From Holophagae bacterium (GTDB lineage Bacteria > Acidobacteriota > Holophagae > Acanthopleuribacterales > Acanthopleuribacteraceae): a stretch of 64,000 bases of DNA. Under the pieces are notes generated by a model that worked only from the letters and a program-made list of their open reading frames with translations, had not been told where the DNA came from and did no database searches. The position numbers and the translations under genes are program-made. Shown piece by piece: positions 37,977 to 47,642 of this stretch (position 1 is its first letter; every line of letters begins with the position of its first letter). The stretch covers positions 186,001 through 250,000 of the forward strand of contig JAJCXM010000034.1 in NCBI GenBank assembly GCA_029263455.1, in the 5' to 3' direction.

Positions 37977-39028
37977 ATTAGCCTCAATTTCTTGGGATCC
38001 ATCTCCTTGGGTAATCCCACCGAGGCCAAGAATTCATAGCCTTTTCCGGGAGGCTCCTCCCCCAACGCTTCTAAATCGGAATCCACCATAATCCAAGCAA
38101 GTTCTCGAAGACCTACTTTGGGTTCCCAGCCAAGAAGCTCCTTGGCCTTTCTCGCGTCGGCCAATAAGTGGTCGACTTCTGTTGGTCGAAGATAACGTGG
38201 ATCAAACTTAACGTAGTCTCTCCAATCCAAACTGAGATAGTCAAAGACCTCGTTCAAGAACTCACGCACACTGGCCGATTTTCCGGTGCCAATTACATAA
38301 TCGTCGGGCTGATCCATTTGTAACATTCGCCAAGCGGCTTCGACATATTCAGGTGCGTAGCCCCAGTCTCGACGCGCATCCAAATTACCTAAATGTAATT
38401 CTGAACGCTGGCCAGACTTAATTTCAGCTGCGGCTTGCGTAATCTTACGAGTGACAAATGTCCGGCTCCTGCGAGGAGATTCGTGGTTGAAAAGTATTCC
38501 ATTACAAGCAAATATTCCATACGCCTCACGGTAATTTTTCGTCATCCAATAAGCATACAGTTTGGCGGTCGCATACGGACTTTGAGGCATGAATGGGGTT
38601 GACTCACATTGGGGTGCCGCCGCCGCCCCAAACAGTTCACTGCTTGATGCTTGATATAAGCGACATTTGATGCCGCTACGTCGAACGGACTCTAAGACAC
38701 GAGTGCAACCCAAACCTGTAATGTTGCCCGTGTATTCCGGAACGTCAAAACTCACACGAACGTGGCTTTGGGCCCCCAAATGATATAGTTCGTCCGGTTT
38801 GATCCTGTAAATACACTCCGTCAATTGAGAGGAATCACTTAAATCGCCATAGTGAAGAAACAGCCTCGCATTGCTATCATGAGGATCTTGATAAAGATGC
38901 TCAATCCGAGCTGTGGAGAATGTACTTGATCTACGTACGATCCCGTGAACTTCATAATTCTTTGACAACAAGAGTTCAGCTAGATATGAACCGTCTTGGC
39001 CCGTAATCCCTGTGATTAAAGCTTTCAT
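37973..39028 (-). CDS. gmd: GDP-mannose 4,6-dehydratase
   Basis: A 351-aa extended short-chain dehydrogenase with NAD(P)-binding [15 protein letters not shown], substrate motif SSSELFG and catalytic [12 protein letters not shown] (Tyr-x3-Lys), plus [15 protein letters not shown], all typical of GMD. It converts GDP-mannose to GDP-4-keto-6-deoxymannose, the first step to GDP-fucose, GDP-rhamnose or GDP-perosamine. The open frame begins at 39064, but the Rossmann motif starts right after the ATG at 39028, which I take as start. The second GDP-fucose enzyme (fcl) is encoded at 45500 on the other strand. The upstream glycosyltransferase gene ends just inside the extended frame. Confidence 0.97.
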   Translation of the reverse strand: MKALITGITGQDGSYLAELLLSKNYEVHGIVRRSSTFSTARIEHLYQDPHDSNARLFLHYGDLSDSSQLTECIYRIKPDELYHLGAQSHVRVSFDVPEYTGNITGLGCTRVLESVRRSGIKCRLYQASSSELFGAAAAPQCESTPFMPQSPYATAKLYAYWMTKNYREAYGIFACNGILFNHESPRRSRTFVTRKITQAAAEIKSGQRSELHLGNLDARRDWGYAPEYVEAAWRMLQMDQPDDYVIGTGKSASVREFLNEVFDYLSLDWRDYVKFDPRYLRPTEVDHLLADARKAKELLGWEPKVGLRELAWIMVDSDLEALGEEPPGKGYEFLASVGLPKEMDPKKLRLI

Positions 39029-39050
39029 GTGCAGCCACCCAAATTTAGTA

Positions 39051-40004
39051 TTACACCCAAACACACTTCTTATTGAGGTTTGAATCTACAATCATTCCGG
39101 AATATCCCCATTCACGTGGCAGTGATGCGCGTAAACGCGTCGGCAACCGCGTTAAGAGTTTACGTGCCAATGCACGCGATGGCGCGTGTTTTTTGCCTCC
39201 ATACTTGTCGAATATTTCGATCGATTCTTTGATGTACCGATCTAGCGAGACTGAGGTTTTCTGCGCCTGGTGAACTCGAAAAACGCCTAGGTGAAAATCC
39301 ACGCCGACTAGGTCAGCTTTTTTCATAAACCGATTCCACAACTCGTAATCGCCAGCATATTCGAATTCGTCCGCCAGATGGCCGCCAGCCTCTAACCACA
39401 ACGACCGTCTCCAAAAGGTCGATTCCTGAGGAATCCAGCCCGACCAATGAGGCAGTACGCCCTGGACATATTCACCATGAAAAAATGGCTCTCGGTGAAA
39501 GCCGGGAAGCTTGCGGCAAGGTTTCAAAATCCCGTTAGCGTTACAGCGTGCCGGCCGAATAGATGTAATCCAGTCGATCTCGGGGAAACGCGAAAAAATA
39601 TTAGAGACTGTCGCTAGGGCTCCTGGAAACAATAAATCGTCTGAATTGATCCATCCCATAATTTCGCCGGTCGTTTTCTTAAACCCTTTGTTTAGGGCAT
39701 CGTATTGATGGCGATCTGGCTCCACGATCACATAATCGATCCATTGGCGGTAATACTCGATGATATCGAGACAGCCATCAGTACTAACTCCATCCACGAG
39801 TACCCATTCCAACTTAGTGTAGTTTTGTAAGATCATCGACCGAATTGTCGATTCCAAATAGGCCGATTGATTAAACGAAGGGGTGACGATTGAAATGCTC
39901 ATAGGCGTCTCAATTGCGTCAAGTCCCTTTTGATTGGGGTATCCACTCCATGGCCTATCTGACTGAATCGCAAATGGTTTGGGCATTTTCTTTTCACGAA
40001 TCAT
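39051..40004 (-). CDS. Family 2 glycosyltransferase
   Basis: A 317-aa GT-A enzyme without membrane segments. The core is [19 protein letters not shown] (about 36-54), LVDGVSTDG and [10 protein letters not shown], where SDD replaces the metal-binding DxD, followed by a C-terminal region with [11 protein letters not shown] and [12 protein letters not shown], seen in O-antigen transferases. It should add one sugar to the lipid-linked repeat unit at the cytoplasmic face. Donor and acceptor are unknown. About 35 residues precede the fold, so a later start such as the Met at residue 7 is possible. It is part of the operon with gmd. Confidence 0.92.
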   Translation of the reverse strand: MIREKKMPKPFAIQSDRPWSGYPNQKGLDAIETPMSISIVTPSFNQSAYLESTIRSMILQNYTKLEWVLVDGVSTDGCLDIIEYYRQWIDYVIVEPDRHQYDALNKGFKKTTGEIMGWINSDDLLFPGALATVSNIFSRFPEIDWITSIRPARCNANGILKPCRKLPGFHREPFFHGEYVQGVLPHWSGWIPQESTFWRRSLWLEAGGHLADEFEYAGDYELWNRFMKKADLVGVDFHLGVFRVHQAQKTSVSLDRYIKESIEIFDKYGGKKHAPSRALARKLLTRLPTRLRASLPREWGYSGMIVDSNLNKKCVWV

Positions 40005-40061
40005 GTAAAGGACACCAGCCTAACCGGTTGTCCTGAAATCGATGCTCTGATCAGCTGCCAA

Positions 40062-41018
40062 CTATGCATACGGATAGTATTCAAGGCCATGAATTGCATG
40101 CCTGACATCCATACTGATATTGAATGTCTGACTTTGTGTATGTCCATCATGACTATCATAAACGGTAATGGTCGATGGCGATGACCCACCCACTATTTTT
40201 TTGTTAGGCAACACGCATAACCCTCGCGCAAAACCTTGTCTGGCATAATCGTGGGGAAGCTGATGGTTCTTTAGCTCTGTTACCGGATACGTTGGAACTT
40301 GAAAGTACGAATTCTTCTTCGAAATTCGATCGACTACAACTCGGTCGCGCTCCGAATCGTTGTAGATAAATCCATCGTCGAAGAATTGAACATTGTGGGT
40401 CATGGTTGGGATGTTACATCGCGGAATGACTTGTTCGGCATCCAGCTCAAATAGACGATTAAGACGTGTCCCTGAAATGTATAGCTTGCCCTTATGTTCG
40501 CAAACATTGTTGATGTGTAGTCTATCTCCCGGAATAGGACCGTTGATAGCATTGGGATCAAATTTTATTAATGACGGTGTGGAAGCCCCTCCAAATTTAG
40601 AGCGAACCTTGCCTTGCCAATCGATTCTTAGATGATATCCGTCCACAAATTCTTGGTTTTCCAAATCCAACCTTAAAAGAGAATCGAACCCAGTTGAGGT
40701 GGCATACAAATGGTTGCCGATGACGCAAATCTCGTGACAATGTCTCAAATAACGATTTGAGACCCTTTTGACAATATCGAACGCTTGATTGAGAAAAATG
40801 ATTTCATCGGTTGCGGCGATTAAGGTTTGATTCCGCCAAAAGGCGATACCTCGCAATCCACGGTCGTAACCTCGGCCGGCCCAATTAATGTCCTGATGCG
40901 ACCAATCGATGACTTGGGCACTCTTGCCGTTAGCAAGATCCAATAAATGCACACTGCCGTGCGAGTCTCCTTTCAACGCCGACCTTACAACCACGGTCGC
41001 AAGTATTTTCACAGCCAA
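40062..41018 (-). CDS. Beta-propeller-like protein in glycan operon
   Basis: A 318-aa soluble protein made of repeated blades (RGIAFWRNQTLIAATDE, HLYATSTGFDSLLRLD, GKLYISGTRLNRLFELD, ARGLCVLPNKKIVGGSSP). The '(V/A)RGL...' blade resembles the one in the DUF4915-like protein at 31849, so they are probably distant relatives. HINNVCEHKG and MTHNVQFFDDG carry His residues in matching blade positions that might bind a metal or substrate. Function is not known to me; its position between two family 2 glycosyltransferase genes ties it to glycan synthesis or to reporting on it. Confidence 0.72.
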   Translation of the reverse strand: MAVKILATVVVRSALKGDSHGSVHLLDLANGKSAQVIDWSHQDINWAGRGYDRGLRGIAFWRNQTLIAATDEIIFLNQAFDIVKRVSNRYLRHCHEICVIGNHLYATSTGFDSLLRLDLENQEFVDGYHLRIDWQGKVRSKFGGASTPSLIKFDPNAINGPIPGDRLHINNVCEHKGKLYISGTRLNRLFELDAEQVIPRCNIPTMTHNVQFFDDGFIYNDSERDRVVVDRISKKNSYFQVPTYPVTELKNHQLPHDYARQGFARGLCVLPNKKIVGGSSPSTITVYDSHDGHTQSQTFNISMDVRHAIHGLEYYPYA

Positions 41019-41066
41019 GATCTCGACAAAAAGCCTTTCAGCACAACCGAAGCCAGAGTCAACATC

Positions 41067-41963
41067 TCAACCTCTTGGTCTCTCATTCAGCATCTGACGT
41101 CTTAGCCAACGTATCGGATGCGTCAAGTAAATATATCCGTAAAGCAGTAAGATTGGAAACACAGCCACATACCCAAAATGACGTCGATAAAAGGCCCATT
41201 TTTCAGCGACGGCATATTTTGGATGACGGAGGCTGGCTAAACGTTGCTTTAGCGTAATACCTGAAGCTTTCCACTTGTCAGAAGCAACCTTATTGGATTC
41301 GCAAACGCCCACCGATGCTTGAATTTGCCATATGCGAAAGCCTTTTTTCACAACCCTCAACCCGTAGTCAAGGTCTCCGCGCAAATGTCGAAACGTCGAA
41401 TCTATGTCTCCCACCGACTCAGCAACTTTACGAGGAATGAGGACACAACTCCCTTCAAAAGTGTCACAATCTGTCACATGCACATTAACCGGGCAACGAC
41501 GGAAATACGGAAGGCAGGGTATCTTTGATAGCCCTCCGTAATACGGTTTACCTTGCTCATCAACCAACTTCCCTACCACCACACCTTCGCATTGCTGGCC
41601 AATTACTTGTTCTTGATGGAGATTAATCAATCTTTGCAGAGAATCGGGTGCCAAATAGGCGTCATCATTTAGCCACAGAAAATAGGCATAGTCAGAACTC
41701 TTTCTGGCGGTCAGGTAGGCTAATCTCATTCCGCCACCCCAGAATAGATTCCCGTCCCCTTCTATGACATGTACCCAGTCAAATCTTTTCTTAACTTCAT
41801 CGCCAGTGCCGTCGGAACAACCGTCATCTACGAGAAATGCTTCAATTTTGATATGAGGCGCTAGGATTTGACCCACTAGATGTTCAAGACACTTCAATGT
41901 GCGGATACGTCGATTATGACACGTCATAATCACTGCCACCTGCTTTAATTCGACATTTTTCAT
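41067..41963 (-). CDS. Family 2 glycosyltransferase
   Basis: A GT-A enzyme with AVIMTCHNRRIRTLKCLEHL, FLVDDGCSDGTGDEV (donor Asp pair) and WLNDDAYLAPDS (DxD-like), similar to rhamnosyl- and related transferases of O-antigen clusters. The C-terminal part has one hydrophobic segment (about 255-275 of the 298 residues) before a basic tail, suggesting membrane association. The open frame reaches a TTG at 41999; I prefer the ATG at 41963, which is just before the fold, though no clear ribosome site marks it. It is the first gene of the minus-strand operon that ends with the SGNH-like gene at 36780. Confidence 0.9.
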   Translation of the reverse strand: MKNVELKQVAVIMTCHNRRIRTLKCLEHLVGQILAPHIKIEAFLVDDGCSDGTGDEVKKRFDWVHVIEGDGNLFWGGGMRLAYLTARKSSDYAYFLWLNDDAYLAPDSLQRLINLHQEQVIGQQCEGVVVGKLVDEQGKPYYGGLSKIPCLPYFRRCPVNVHVTDCDTFEGSCVLIPRKVAESVGDIDSTFRHLRGDLDYGLRVVKKGFRIWQIQASVGVCESNKVASDKWKASGITLKQRLASLRHPKYAVAEKWAFYRRHFGYVAVFPILLLYGYIYLTHPIRWLRRQMLNERPRG

Positions 41964-42259
41964 TGACGTTCGAGGCCTCAATTTATTGGTTATTCGCAAG
42001 GCGACGTAACCTGTTCACAACTTAATCGCAACGTATTCCAGCTCTATCCTAACATTGGCAAGTGAGGCTAGTGTCCCGCCCCTTTCTTTTGGTATTCGCC
42101 ACATCAGCTAGGACTTAAAAAGCGGTTTTCGCCCATACCCTAATCGTAAGCATGATCAATATTCTGTCTCAGATACTAGCTTTCATTTAGTGATAGAATT
42201 TGGGCTCTGCTTCGCAATTATTTGGACAAATACAAATCTCGCTTCATTGAAGGAAATTC

Positions 42260-44089
42260 ATGACCGCCATTCTGGGAATTTCGTCCTATTATCATGACTC
42301 CGCCGCCGCGCTTATTCAAGATGGCGAGATCATCGCTGCTGCTCAGGAAGAGCGCTTCACACGTAAAAAGCATGATCCAAGTTTCCCTTCCCAGTCCATT
42401 CAGTATTGTCTTGATGAAGCAGGAACTAAGCTTACAGACCTAAAAGCCGTTGTATTTTACGACAAGCCGTTAATCAAGTTTGAACGTCTCTTGGAAACCT
42501 ACCTTGCTTACGCGCCAAAAGGCGTCTTTTCATTTATCTCGGCGATGCCTATTTGGTTGAAAGAAAAGTTGTTTTTGAAACAGACGCTTCGCCGGCAATT
42601 GAGGGAGATGAGCACAGGTACTCTACCTCCATTGTTGTTTTCTGATCATCATCGTTCGCACGCCGCTTCTGCTTTTTTCCCAAGTCCTTTTGATAGCGCC
42701 GCTGTTTTATGCCTAGATGGTGTCGGTGAATGGTGTACGACCTCATTATGGCTCGGCGAAAAGAATCGATTGACGCCACAATGGGAGTTACACTTTCCGC
42801 ATTCGCTGGGGCTTTTGTATTCAGCATTCACCTATTATTGTGGCTTTCGTGTCAATTCAGGTGAGTACAAATTGATGGGTTTAGCACCGTATGGACAACC
42901 TAAGTATGTACAAAACATACTGGATAATCTGATCGACCTCAAAGATGACGGAACTTTTCGCCTAAATATGGCCATGTTCGATTTCGCGACAGGCTCCAGA
43001 ATGACCAATGATAAGTTCGCTGCCATTCTAGGACTACCAGTTAGAAATCCTGAATCAAGAATTGACGCCCACTACGCGGATGTAGCTGCATCCATCCAAA
43101 CTGTCGCGGAGAAAATCGTTTTGCAACTTGCTGACACCGCTCACAACGAGTTAGGCAGCCAGAATTTGTGTATGGCTGGAGGTGTTGCCCTAAATTGTGT
43201 CGTCAACGGTCGACTGATTCGCGAAAGTAAATTTGAGCATATTTGGGTTCAACCTGCTGCAGGCGATGCGGGTGGCGCCGTTGGTTGCGCGCTTTCAGCG
43301 TGGCACGAACACTTTGATAATCCTCGATCACTCAATCCCATGGATGGCATGAAGGGTGCCTTCCTGGGACCCTCATTCGAGATCAAAGACATCAAGGAAT
43401 TCCTAAGTGAAACGAACGCGCCCTACCAGGAATTTAGTGATGATCAACTGTTGACCGAGGTGGCAACTCTTCTCGCTTCGGGAAACGTGGTGGGATGGTT
43501 TCAAGGACGTATGGAGTTTGGGCCCCGGGCGTTGGGCGCGAGATCAATCTTGGGAGACCCACGTAATACCACGATGCAAAAACAAATGAACCTGAAGATA
43601 AAGTACCGCGAGTCATTTCGTCCATTTGCGCCTGCCGTTAAGTTTGATAAAGCCAGCGAATGGTTTGAGCATGATAGCCAGAGTCCCTACATGTTATTCG
43701 TTGCTCCCGTAGATTCTCGACATCATACGAATATTCAACCGGATCCATCGCTAGAAGGGCTTGATCTTCTCAACATTAAACGCTCGTCCATTCCGGCTGT
43801 TACCCACGTAGACTACTCGGCAAGACTTCAAACCGTACACCCGCAGAGCAACCCTCGTTTTTATCAACTGCTAGACAAGTTTGAGCAACTGACAGGCTGC
43901 CCGGTACTCATAAACACGTCATTCAACGTGCGCGGTGAACCTATCGTTGCTACACCCCAAGACGCATATCGATGCTTTATGCGCACAGAAATCGATTATT
44001 TGGTTATGGAAAACTGTATTCTCAACAAAATCGATCAAACACGAACGCAGGAAACGGAAAACTGGCGAGATGAATTCGTGCTGGACTAA
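42260..44089 (+). CDS. NodU/CmcH-type carbamoyltransferase
   Basis: A full-length 609-aa enzyme with an N-terminal ASKHA-like domain (ILGISSYYHDSAAALIQDG, EERFTRKKHD, SDHHRSHAASAFF, CMAGGVALNCVVNGRL) and a C-terminal YrdC-like part (GWFQGRMEFGPRALGARSI, INTSFNVRGEPIV). The family uses carbamoyl phosphate and ATP, through carbamoyl adenylate, to carbamoylate a hydroxyl, for example on sugars. A GGAAATTC ribosome site precedes the ATG. It is followed by SxtJ and DUF5989 partners. A broken second copy of this gene lies at 62447-63279. Confidence 0.95.
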   Translation: MTAILGISSYYHDSAAALIQDGEIIAAAQEERFTRKKHDPSFPSQSIQYCLDEAGTKLTDLKAVVFYDKPLIKFERLLETYLAYAPKGVFSFISAMPIWLKEKLFLKQTLRRQLREMSTGTLPPLLFSDHHRSHAASAFFPSPFDSAAVLCLDGVGEWCTTSLWLGEKNRLTPQWELHFPHSLGLLYSAFTYYCGFRVNSGEYKLMGLAPYGQPKYVQNILDNLIDLKDDGTFRLNMAMFDFATGSRMTNDKFAAILGLPVRNPESRIDAHYADVAASIQTVAEKIVLQLADTAHNELGSQNLCMAGGVALNCVVNGRLIRESKFEHIWVQPAAGDAGGAVGCALSAWHEHFDNPRSLNPMDGMKGAFLGPSFEIKDIKEFLSETNAPYQEFSDDQLLTEVATLLASGNVVGWFQGRMEFGPRALGARSILGDPRNTTMQKQMNLKIKYRESFRPFAPAVKFDKASEWFEHDSQSPYMLFVAPVDSRHHTNIQPDPSLEGLDLLNIKRSSIPAVTHVDYSARLQTVHPQSNPRFYQLLDKFEQLTGCPVLINTSFNVRGEPIVATPQDAYRCFMRTEIDYLVMENCILNKIDQTRTQETENWRDEFVLD

Positions 44090-44103
44090 ATGAAGGGTTT
44101 ATT

Positions 44104-44493
44104 ATGAACGAACGGAAAGAACTGCGTCACTTTGGATGGCTAATGGGTTTTCTTATTCCCGGAATATTTGGCGGCCTTTTCCCCCTATTAAGCCATCGCT
44201 CTCTTCCTATTTGGCCTTTCGCCGCCGGCGCCGCGTTTTTGTTAGTAGGCTCGGTCTTGCCTACCGCTCTAAGGCCGATTCATTGGATTTGGATTCGACT
44301 TGGGCACGTGATGGGTTGGTTAAACACACGAATCATCCTATTTCTGGCCTTTTTTCTGGTGGTCTTCCCGGTAGCGTTATTGATGAAGGTGATTAGGAGG
44401 GATAGCATGAAACGAAAGTTTGATCTAAGCGCCAATTCCTATAAAATAAAAAGCCAACAGCCTAGCCCACAATCTATGGAGCGCCCCTATTAA
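44104..44493 (+). CDS. SxtJ family small membrane protein
   Basis: A 129-aa protein with three to four membrane helices (about 12-30, 37-53, 62-80 and 76-95) and a polar C-terminal tail. Pattern and position, directly after a NodU-type carbamoyltransferase and before DUF5989, match the SxtJ family first named in the saxitoxin cluster. The role is unknown; with the carbamoyltransferase it may hold the reaction at the membrane where lipid-linked glycan is made. Starts 14 bp after the carbamoyltransferase stop. Confidence 0.85.
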   Translation: MNERKELRHFGWLMGFLIPGIFGGLFPLLSHRSLPIWPFAAGAAFLLVGSVLPTALRPIHWIWIRLGHVMGWLNTRIILFLAFFLVVFPVALLMKVIRRDSMKRKFDLSANSYKIKSQQPSPQSMERPY

Positions 44494-44645
44494 TGATGGA
44501 ATTAATTCGAGATCTTTTTGGCTTCATGAAAGAACGTAAAAAATATTGGCTCATGCCAATCATCATTGTCCTTGTCTTATTGGGAACTTTGATCGTATTG
44601 ACACAGGGTTCGGTGATTGCGCCGTTTGTTTACACAATGTTTTGA
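44493..44645 (+). CDS. DUF5989 (SxtK-like) small membrane protein
   Basis: A 50-residue protein with one membrane helix. It starts at the ATG at 44493, which overlaps the previous stop codon (TAATG), with a second ATG at 44496. The sequence ELIRDLFGFMKERKKYWLMP followed by a hydrophobic stretch and a short hydrophobic tail is the hallmark of DUF5989, the third member of the carbamoyltransferase-SxtJ-DUF5989 trio. Its job is not established. Confidence 0.88.
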   Translation: MMELIRDLFGFMKERKKYWLMPIIIVLVLLGTLIVLTQGSVIAPFVYTMF

Positions 44646-44666
44646 TATAAGAAGAGATTTCTTTCA

Positions 44667-45413
44667 TTATTCGTATTGATGATACAAAAACTCACTGCGT
44701 GTTGATCGAGCAAAGACAAGATCCATCTGCCAAAAGGTGTCGTCATAAGGACGATAAAGCGGATCCACTAGGTCAATACAGCGAAATCCCAAATCTTCCA
44801 GTTGGGCACACATCTGGTGAAAGATGAGGCTCTCGGGCGAGATTTTGTAGTTGTAACATTCCATCACGATGATTTCAGTCTGCTTTAGTGTTTGTTGAGC
44901 TCCGATGAGAATCTGGTTCTCGAAACCGTGGGTATCAAATTTTAATAGGAACGGCCCCTCCAAGTTTCTTGCAGCAACTTCGTGATCAATTGTGGTTAGG
45001 GGTAAACGAACATTGTGACTAGCAAACGGCAGAAGTGATGCACTCCCACCGAACGGACGATCTGCCTGGAAATTGATCTCACCAACTTGGTGCCCGACCG
45101 CCGCCAGCACATATTCAACCGCCGTTCGTCGCTTGCAGAATTCTATTAGCGCGGGTTCGTGAACGGCTTGGGCCTCCATCAAGAAATAACGGCAACGGGA
45201 CAGTGCCTTCATCGCCAATTGCGACCATCTACCGTCGGATGCACCAATATCAATAACGGTCTTTAACACATGACCTCGATTGGCGACAGATTTCATCGCG
45301 GAAATCATCGTTGCACGTTGTAGGTGAGAAATTCGAGTTAATGCATAGCCTCGAGATAGCAAAGCCTTTTTGATCGTTTCTACAAAAAAACGCTTGATCA
45401 CTAATGACACCAT
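44667..45413 (-). CDS. FkbM family methyltransferase
   Basis: A 248-aa class I SAM-dependent methyltransferase: TVIDIGASDGRWSQLAM is the SAM-binding glycine loop (about 52-68), and RLPLTTIDHEV plus FLLKFDTHGFENQIL the FkbM core. FkbM-type enzymes O-methylate sugars or similar hydroxyls, and occur often in surface glycan clusters. It is convergent with the DUF5989 gene, 21 bp apart, and divergent from fcl. Confidence 0.92.
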   Translation of the reverse strand: MVSLVIKRFFVETIKKALLSRGYALTRISHLQRATMISAMKSVANRGHVLKTVIDIGASDGRWSQLAMKALSRCRYFLMEAQAVHEPALIEFCKRRTAVEYVLAAVGHQVGEINFQADRPFGGSASLLPFASHNVRLPLTTIDHEVAARNLEGPFLLKFDTHGFENQILIGAQQTLKQTEIIVMECYNYKISPESLIFHQMCAQLEDLGFRCIDLVDPLYRPYDDTFWQMDLVFARSTRSEFLYHQYE

Positions 45414-45499
45414 TTTCTTAGCTCTGTATCCTGTAACTACTCACCCAGTTCACAAACTGCACTTAGACGTCCTTCATATTATGTGATAGAAACACAGCT

Positions 45500-46456
45500 A
45501 TGTCGCGTTCCTCAATCCACAAATCGAATCGCGTTTACGTCGCAGGTCATACCGGACTGGTAGGATCAGCCATTGTACGACGACTTGAAAATGCAAGGTT
45601 TGAACGAATTCTAACGGTTTCTTCAGGCGATGTTGATTTAAGGTGTCCTCAACAGACAGAAGACTTCTTTTGCAGAGAAGAACCAGAATATGTGTTTGTG
45701 GCCGCGGCACATGTAGGAGGCATTCACGCCAATCAATCTTATCCTGCCACTTTCTTATACGACAACATCATGATCGCCAGTAATGTCATCAACAGTGCAC
45801 ACAAAGCAGGTGTTACCAAACTCCTTTTTTTGGGCAGTTCGTGTATTTATCCAAAACATGCGGCGCAACCTATCAAGGAAGACTCGCTGCTAACAGGTCC
45901 ACTGGAACCTACAAACGAACCCTATGCAATTGCCAAAATTGCCGGCGTCAAGCTTTGCCAATCTTACCGCCGACAGTACGGTTGTAATTTCATTTCGGTC
46001 ATGCCCACAAATCTTTATGGGCCTAATGACAACTTCGACCTCGAAAACTCTCACGTGGTTCCGGCCCTGTTGCGAAAAGTACATGAAGCAAAATGCCAAG
46101 ATGCGCCCTTTGTGACCCTTTGGGGTACAGGAAAGGCAGAACGTGAATTCTTGCATGTGGACGATCTGGCGGATGCATGCTTCGTACTCATGCAACGCTA
46201 CGACCAATCCGAAATTATTAACGTAGGTTCAGGTGAAGTGGTCAGCATACAGGAATTGGCCGAAATGATTCGGGCAATCGTCGGCTTTAAGGGTCTTATC
46301 CAAACTGACCCTAGTAAGCCAGACGGAACCATGCACAAACGATTAGACTCAACAAAATGTTTGGAACTAGGATGGGAATCAAAAATAACATTGGATGATG
46401 GTTTGAGGAACCTCTATGACGCCTTAACCAGAGACGCATCATCCGTATTCTATTAA
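45500..46456 (+). CDS. fcl: GDP-L-fucose synthase
   Basis: A 318-aa epimerase-reductase with NADPH-binding VYVAGHTGLVGSAIVRRL (12-29), active-site LGSSCIYP and PYAIAKIAG (Tyr-x3-Lys), and LYGPNDNFD, all as in GDP-fucose synthase (WcaG). It turns the product of Gmd into GDP-L-fucose. Together with gmd at 37973 this makes the donor route complete from GDP-mannose, but the two genes are 6.5 kb apart and on opposite strands, unlike the usual adjacent pair. Transcribed alone or from a promoter shared divergently with the FkbM gene (86 bp). A weak hairpin follows at 46471-46492. Confidence 0.97.
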   Translation: MSRSSIHKSNRVYVAGHTGLVGSAIVRRLENARFERILTVSSGDVDLRCPQQTEDFFCREEPEYVFVAAAHVGGIHANQSYPATFLYDNIMIASNVINSAHKAGVTKLLFLGSSCIYPKHAAQPIKEDSLLTGPLEPTNEPYAIAKIAGVKLCQSYRRQYGCNFISVMPTNLYGPNDNFDLENSHVVPALLRKVHEAKCQDAPFVTLWGTGKAEREFLHVDDLADACFVLMQRYDQSEIINVGSGEVVSIQELAEMIRAIVGFKGLIQTDPSKPDGTMHKRLDSTKCLELGWESKITLDDGLRNLYDALTRDASSVFY

Positions 46457-46470
46457 TCACTATGAGTCAG

Positions 46471-46492
46471 GTTTCGCGTTTAATCGCGAGAC
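46471..46492 (+). terminator. Possible weak terminator after fcl
   Basis: GTTTCGCG (46471-46478) pairs with CGCGAGAC (46485-46492) through a 6-base loop, with one G-U pair. Only a few T follow. It is the only such structure in the 235 bp before the next gene. Confidence 0.35.
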
Positions 46493-46691
46493 TCTATTCC
46501 ACGGTCCATCCATCATATACGAATTGACCCGTGCTAGATCAGTTCTAGATCTGAGCCAAAAATATTCAGGAAAGCTTCGTAGGCACAAAACGGCATTCAG
46601 CGAAATCCCGTTTCGAACCTTTCGAATCGAATATGAGATGAGGGTAGAATAGGCCGACTACGAAACAAATGCGCGGAGGACTGCGAATACG

Positions 46692-47603
46692 ATGTCATTT
46701 ATGAGTGCAATTCACAAAGTTTACGACTCATTTGAAAGCGTAAACTTCAAGAATAATCAAGCCGACCTCATTTCTCGATTCAGCCGATACAAACTGGATA
46801 ATCTCGAAAACATTTCAAACCAAGATTTTATGGATTGGATCGGTCAACGCGTAGCATTGAAGATCAAGCATTGTGAAGGTTTTTCAAACGCCGAATACCC
46901 GATACAACGTGATTATTCGACGTCGTTCACCTGGGGCCATAATCATGATTTTGGCGGTGGCTTTAAGCTTGAAGGCCAAATGAAGAACCGACACATCACC
47001 GTCATGGCTGATTTCATGGACCTTTTTGAACTTGATCCAGGTTTCTTTCGGTCGAAGGCGGTGCTCGATGTCGGTTGTTGGACCGGCGGTACCAGTTTGT
47101 TATTGGCATCGGTGGGTGCTAGCGTTTCCGCAATAGACGAAGTTTCTAAATACATTGAAACGGTCAATTTCTTGGCCAGCTCATTTGGCCTCAAATCCGT
47201 GAAGGCAACGCCCCAGTCACTTTATGATCTTGACGCCACATCTGATTTTGATCTTGTGTATATGCCGGGTGTTGTTTATCACCTTTCAGATCCCGTTGTT
47301 GGTTTACGAATTCTATACAATTCACTTCAGGATGGTGGGAGCATATTGGTCGAATCTGCAGGCGTAAAATCAAAAATGCCGATCTGTCTATTTAAAGGCA
47401 ACAAAACGATCCAACAAGATGAGCTGGCGGGTTGGGCATGGTTTTGGCCTTCACCTGCCGCTTTAAAAAGAATGATGCTCGAAGCCGGCTTTGTAAAGGT
47501 GACTAGTGTTTGGCACAAACGACGCGGTCGAGTATACGCGATAGGCCAAAAGGACACCCATAGGCCCATTGTATTTGCTGGATTATCTAGGCGTGATGTG
47601 TAG
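46692..47603 (+). CDS. Class I SAM-dependent methyltransferase
   Basis: A 303-aa protein with the Rossmann glycine motif VLDVGCWTGGTSLLL (about 118-132) and an acidic strand end (SAIDE), followed by LVYMPGVVYHLSDPVVGLRIL. The overall build, with a long N-terminal helical region and HYxRxP-like 'VYHLSDP' motif, resembles CmoB/DUF1698-type and sugar-linked methyltransferases. A glycan or lipid-linked intermediate is the likely acceptor given the neighbours. GGAGG at about 46676 supports the ATG. Specific substrate unknown. Confidence 0.82.
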   Translation: MSFMSAIHKVYDSFESVNFKNNQADLISRFSRYKLDNLENISNQDFMDWIGQRVALKIKHCEGFSNAEYPIQRDYSTSFTWGHNHDFGGGFKLEGQMKNRHITVMADFMDLFELDPGFFRSKAVLDVGCWTGGTSLLLASVGASVSAIDEVSKYIETVNFLASSFGLKSVKATPQSLYDLDATSDFDLVYMPGVVYHLSDPVVGLRILYNSLQDGGSILVESAGVKSKMPICLFKGNKTIQQDELAGWAWFWPSPAALKRMMLEAGFVKVTSVWHKRRGRVYAIGQKDTHRPIVFAGLSRRDV

Positions 47604-47642
47604 GCTCCGATATTTGCACCTAACATCGAACTTTAATGCCGT

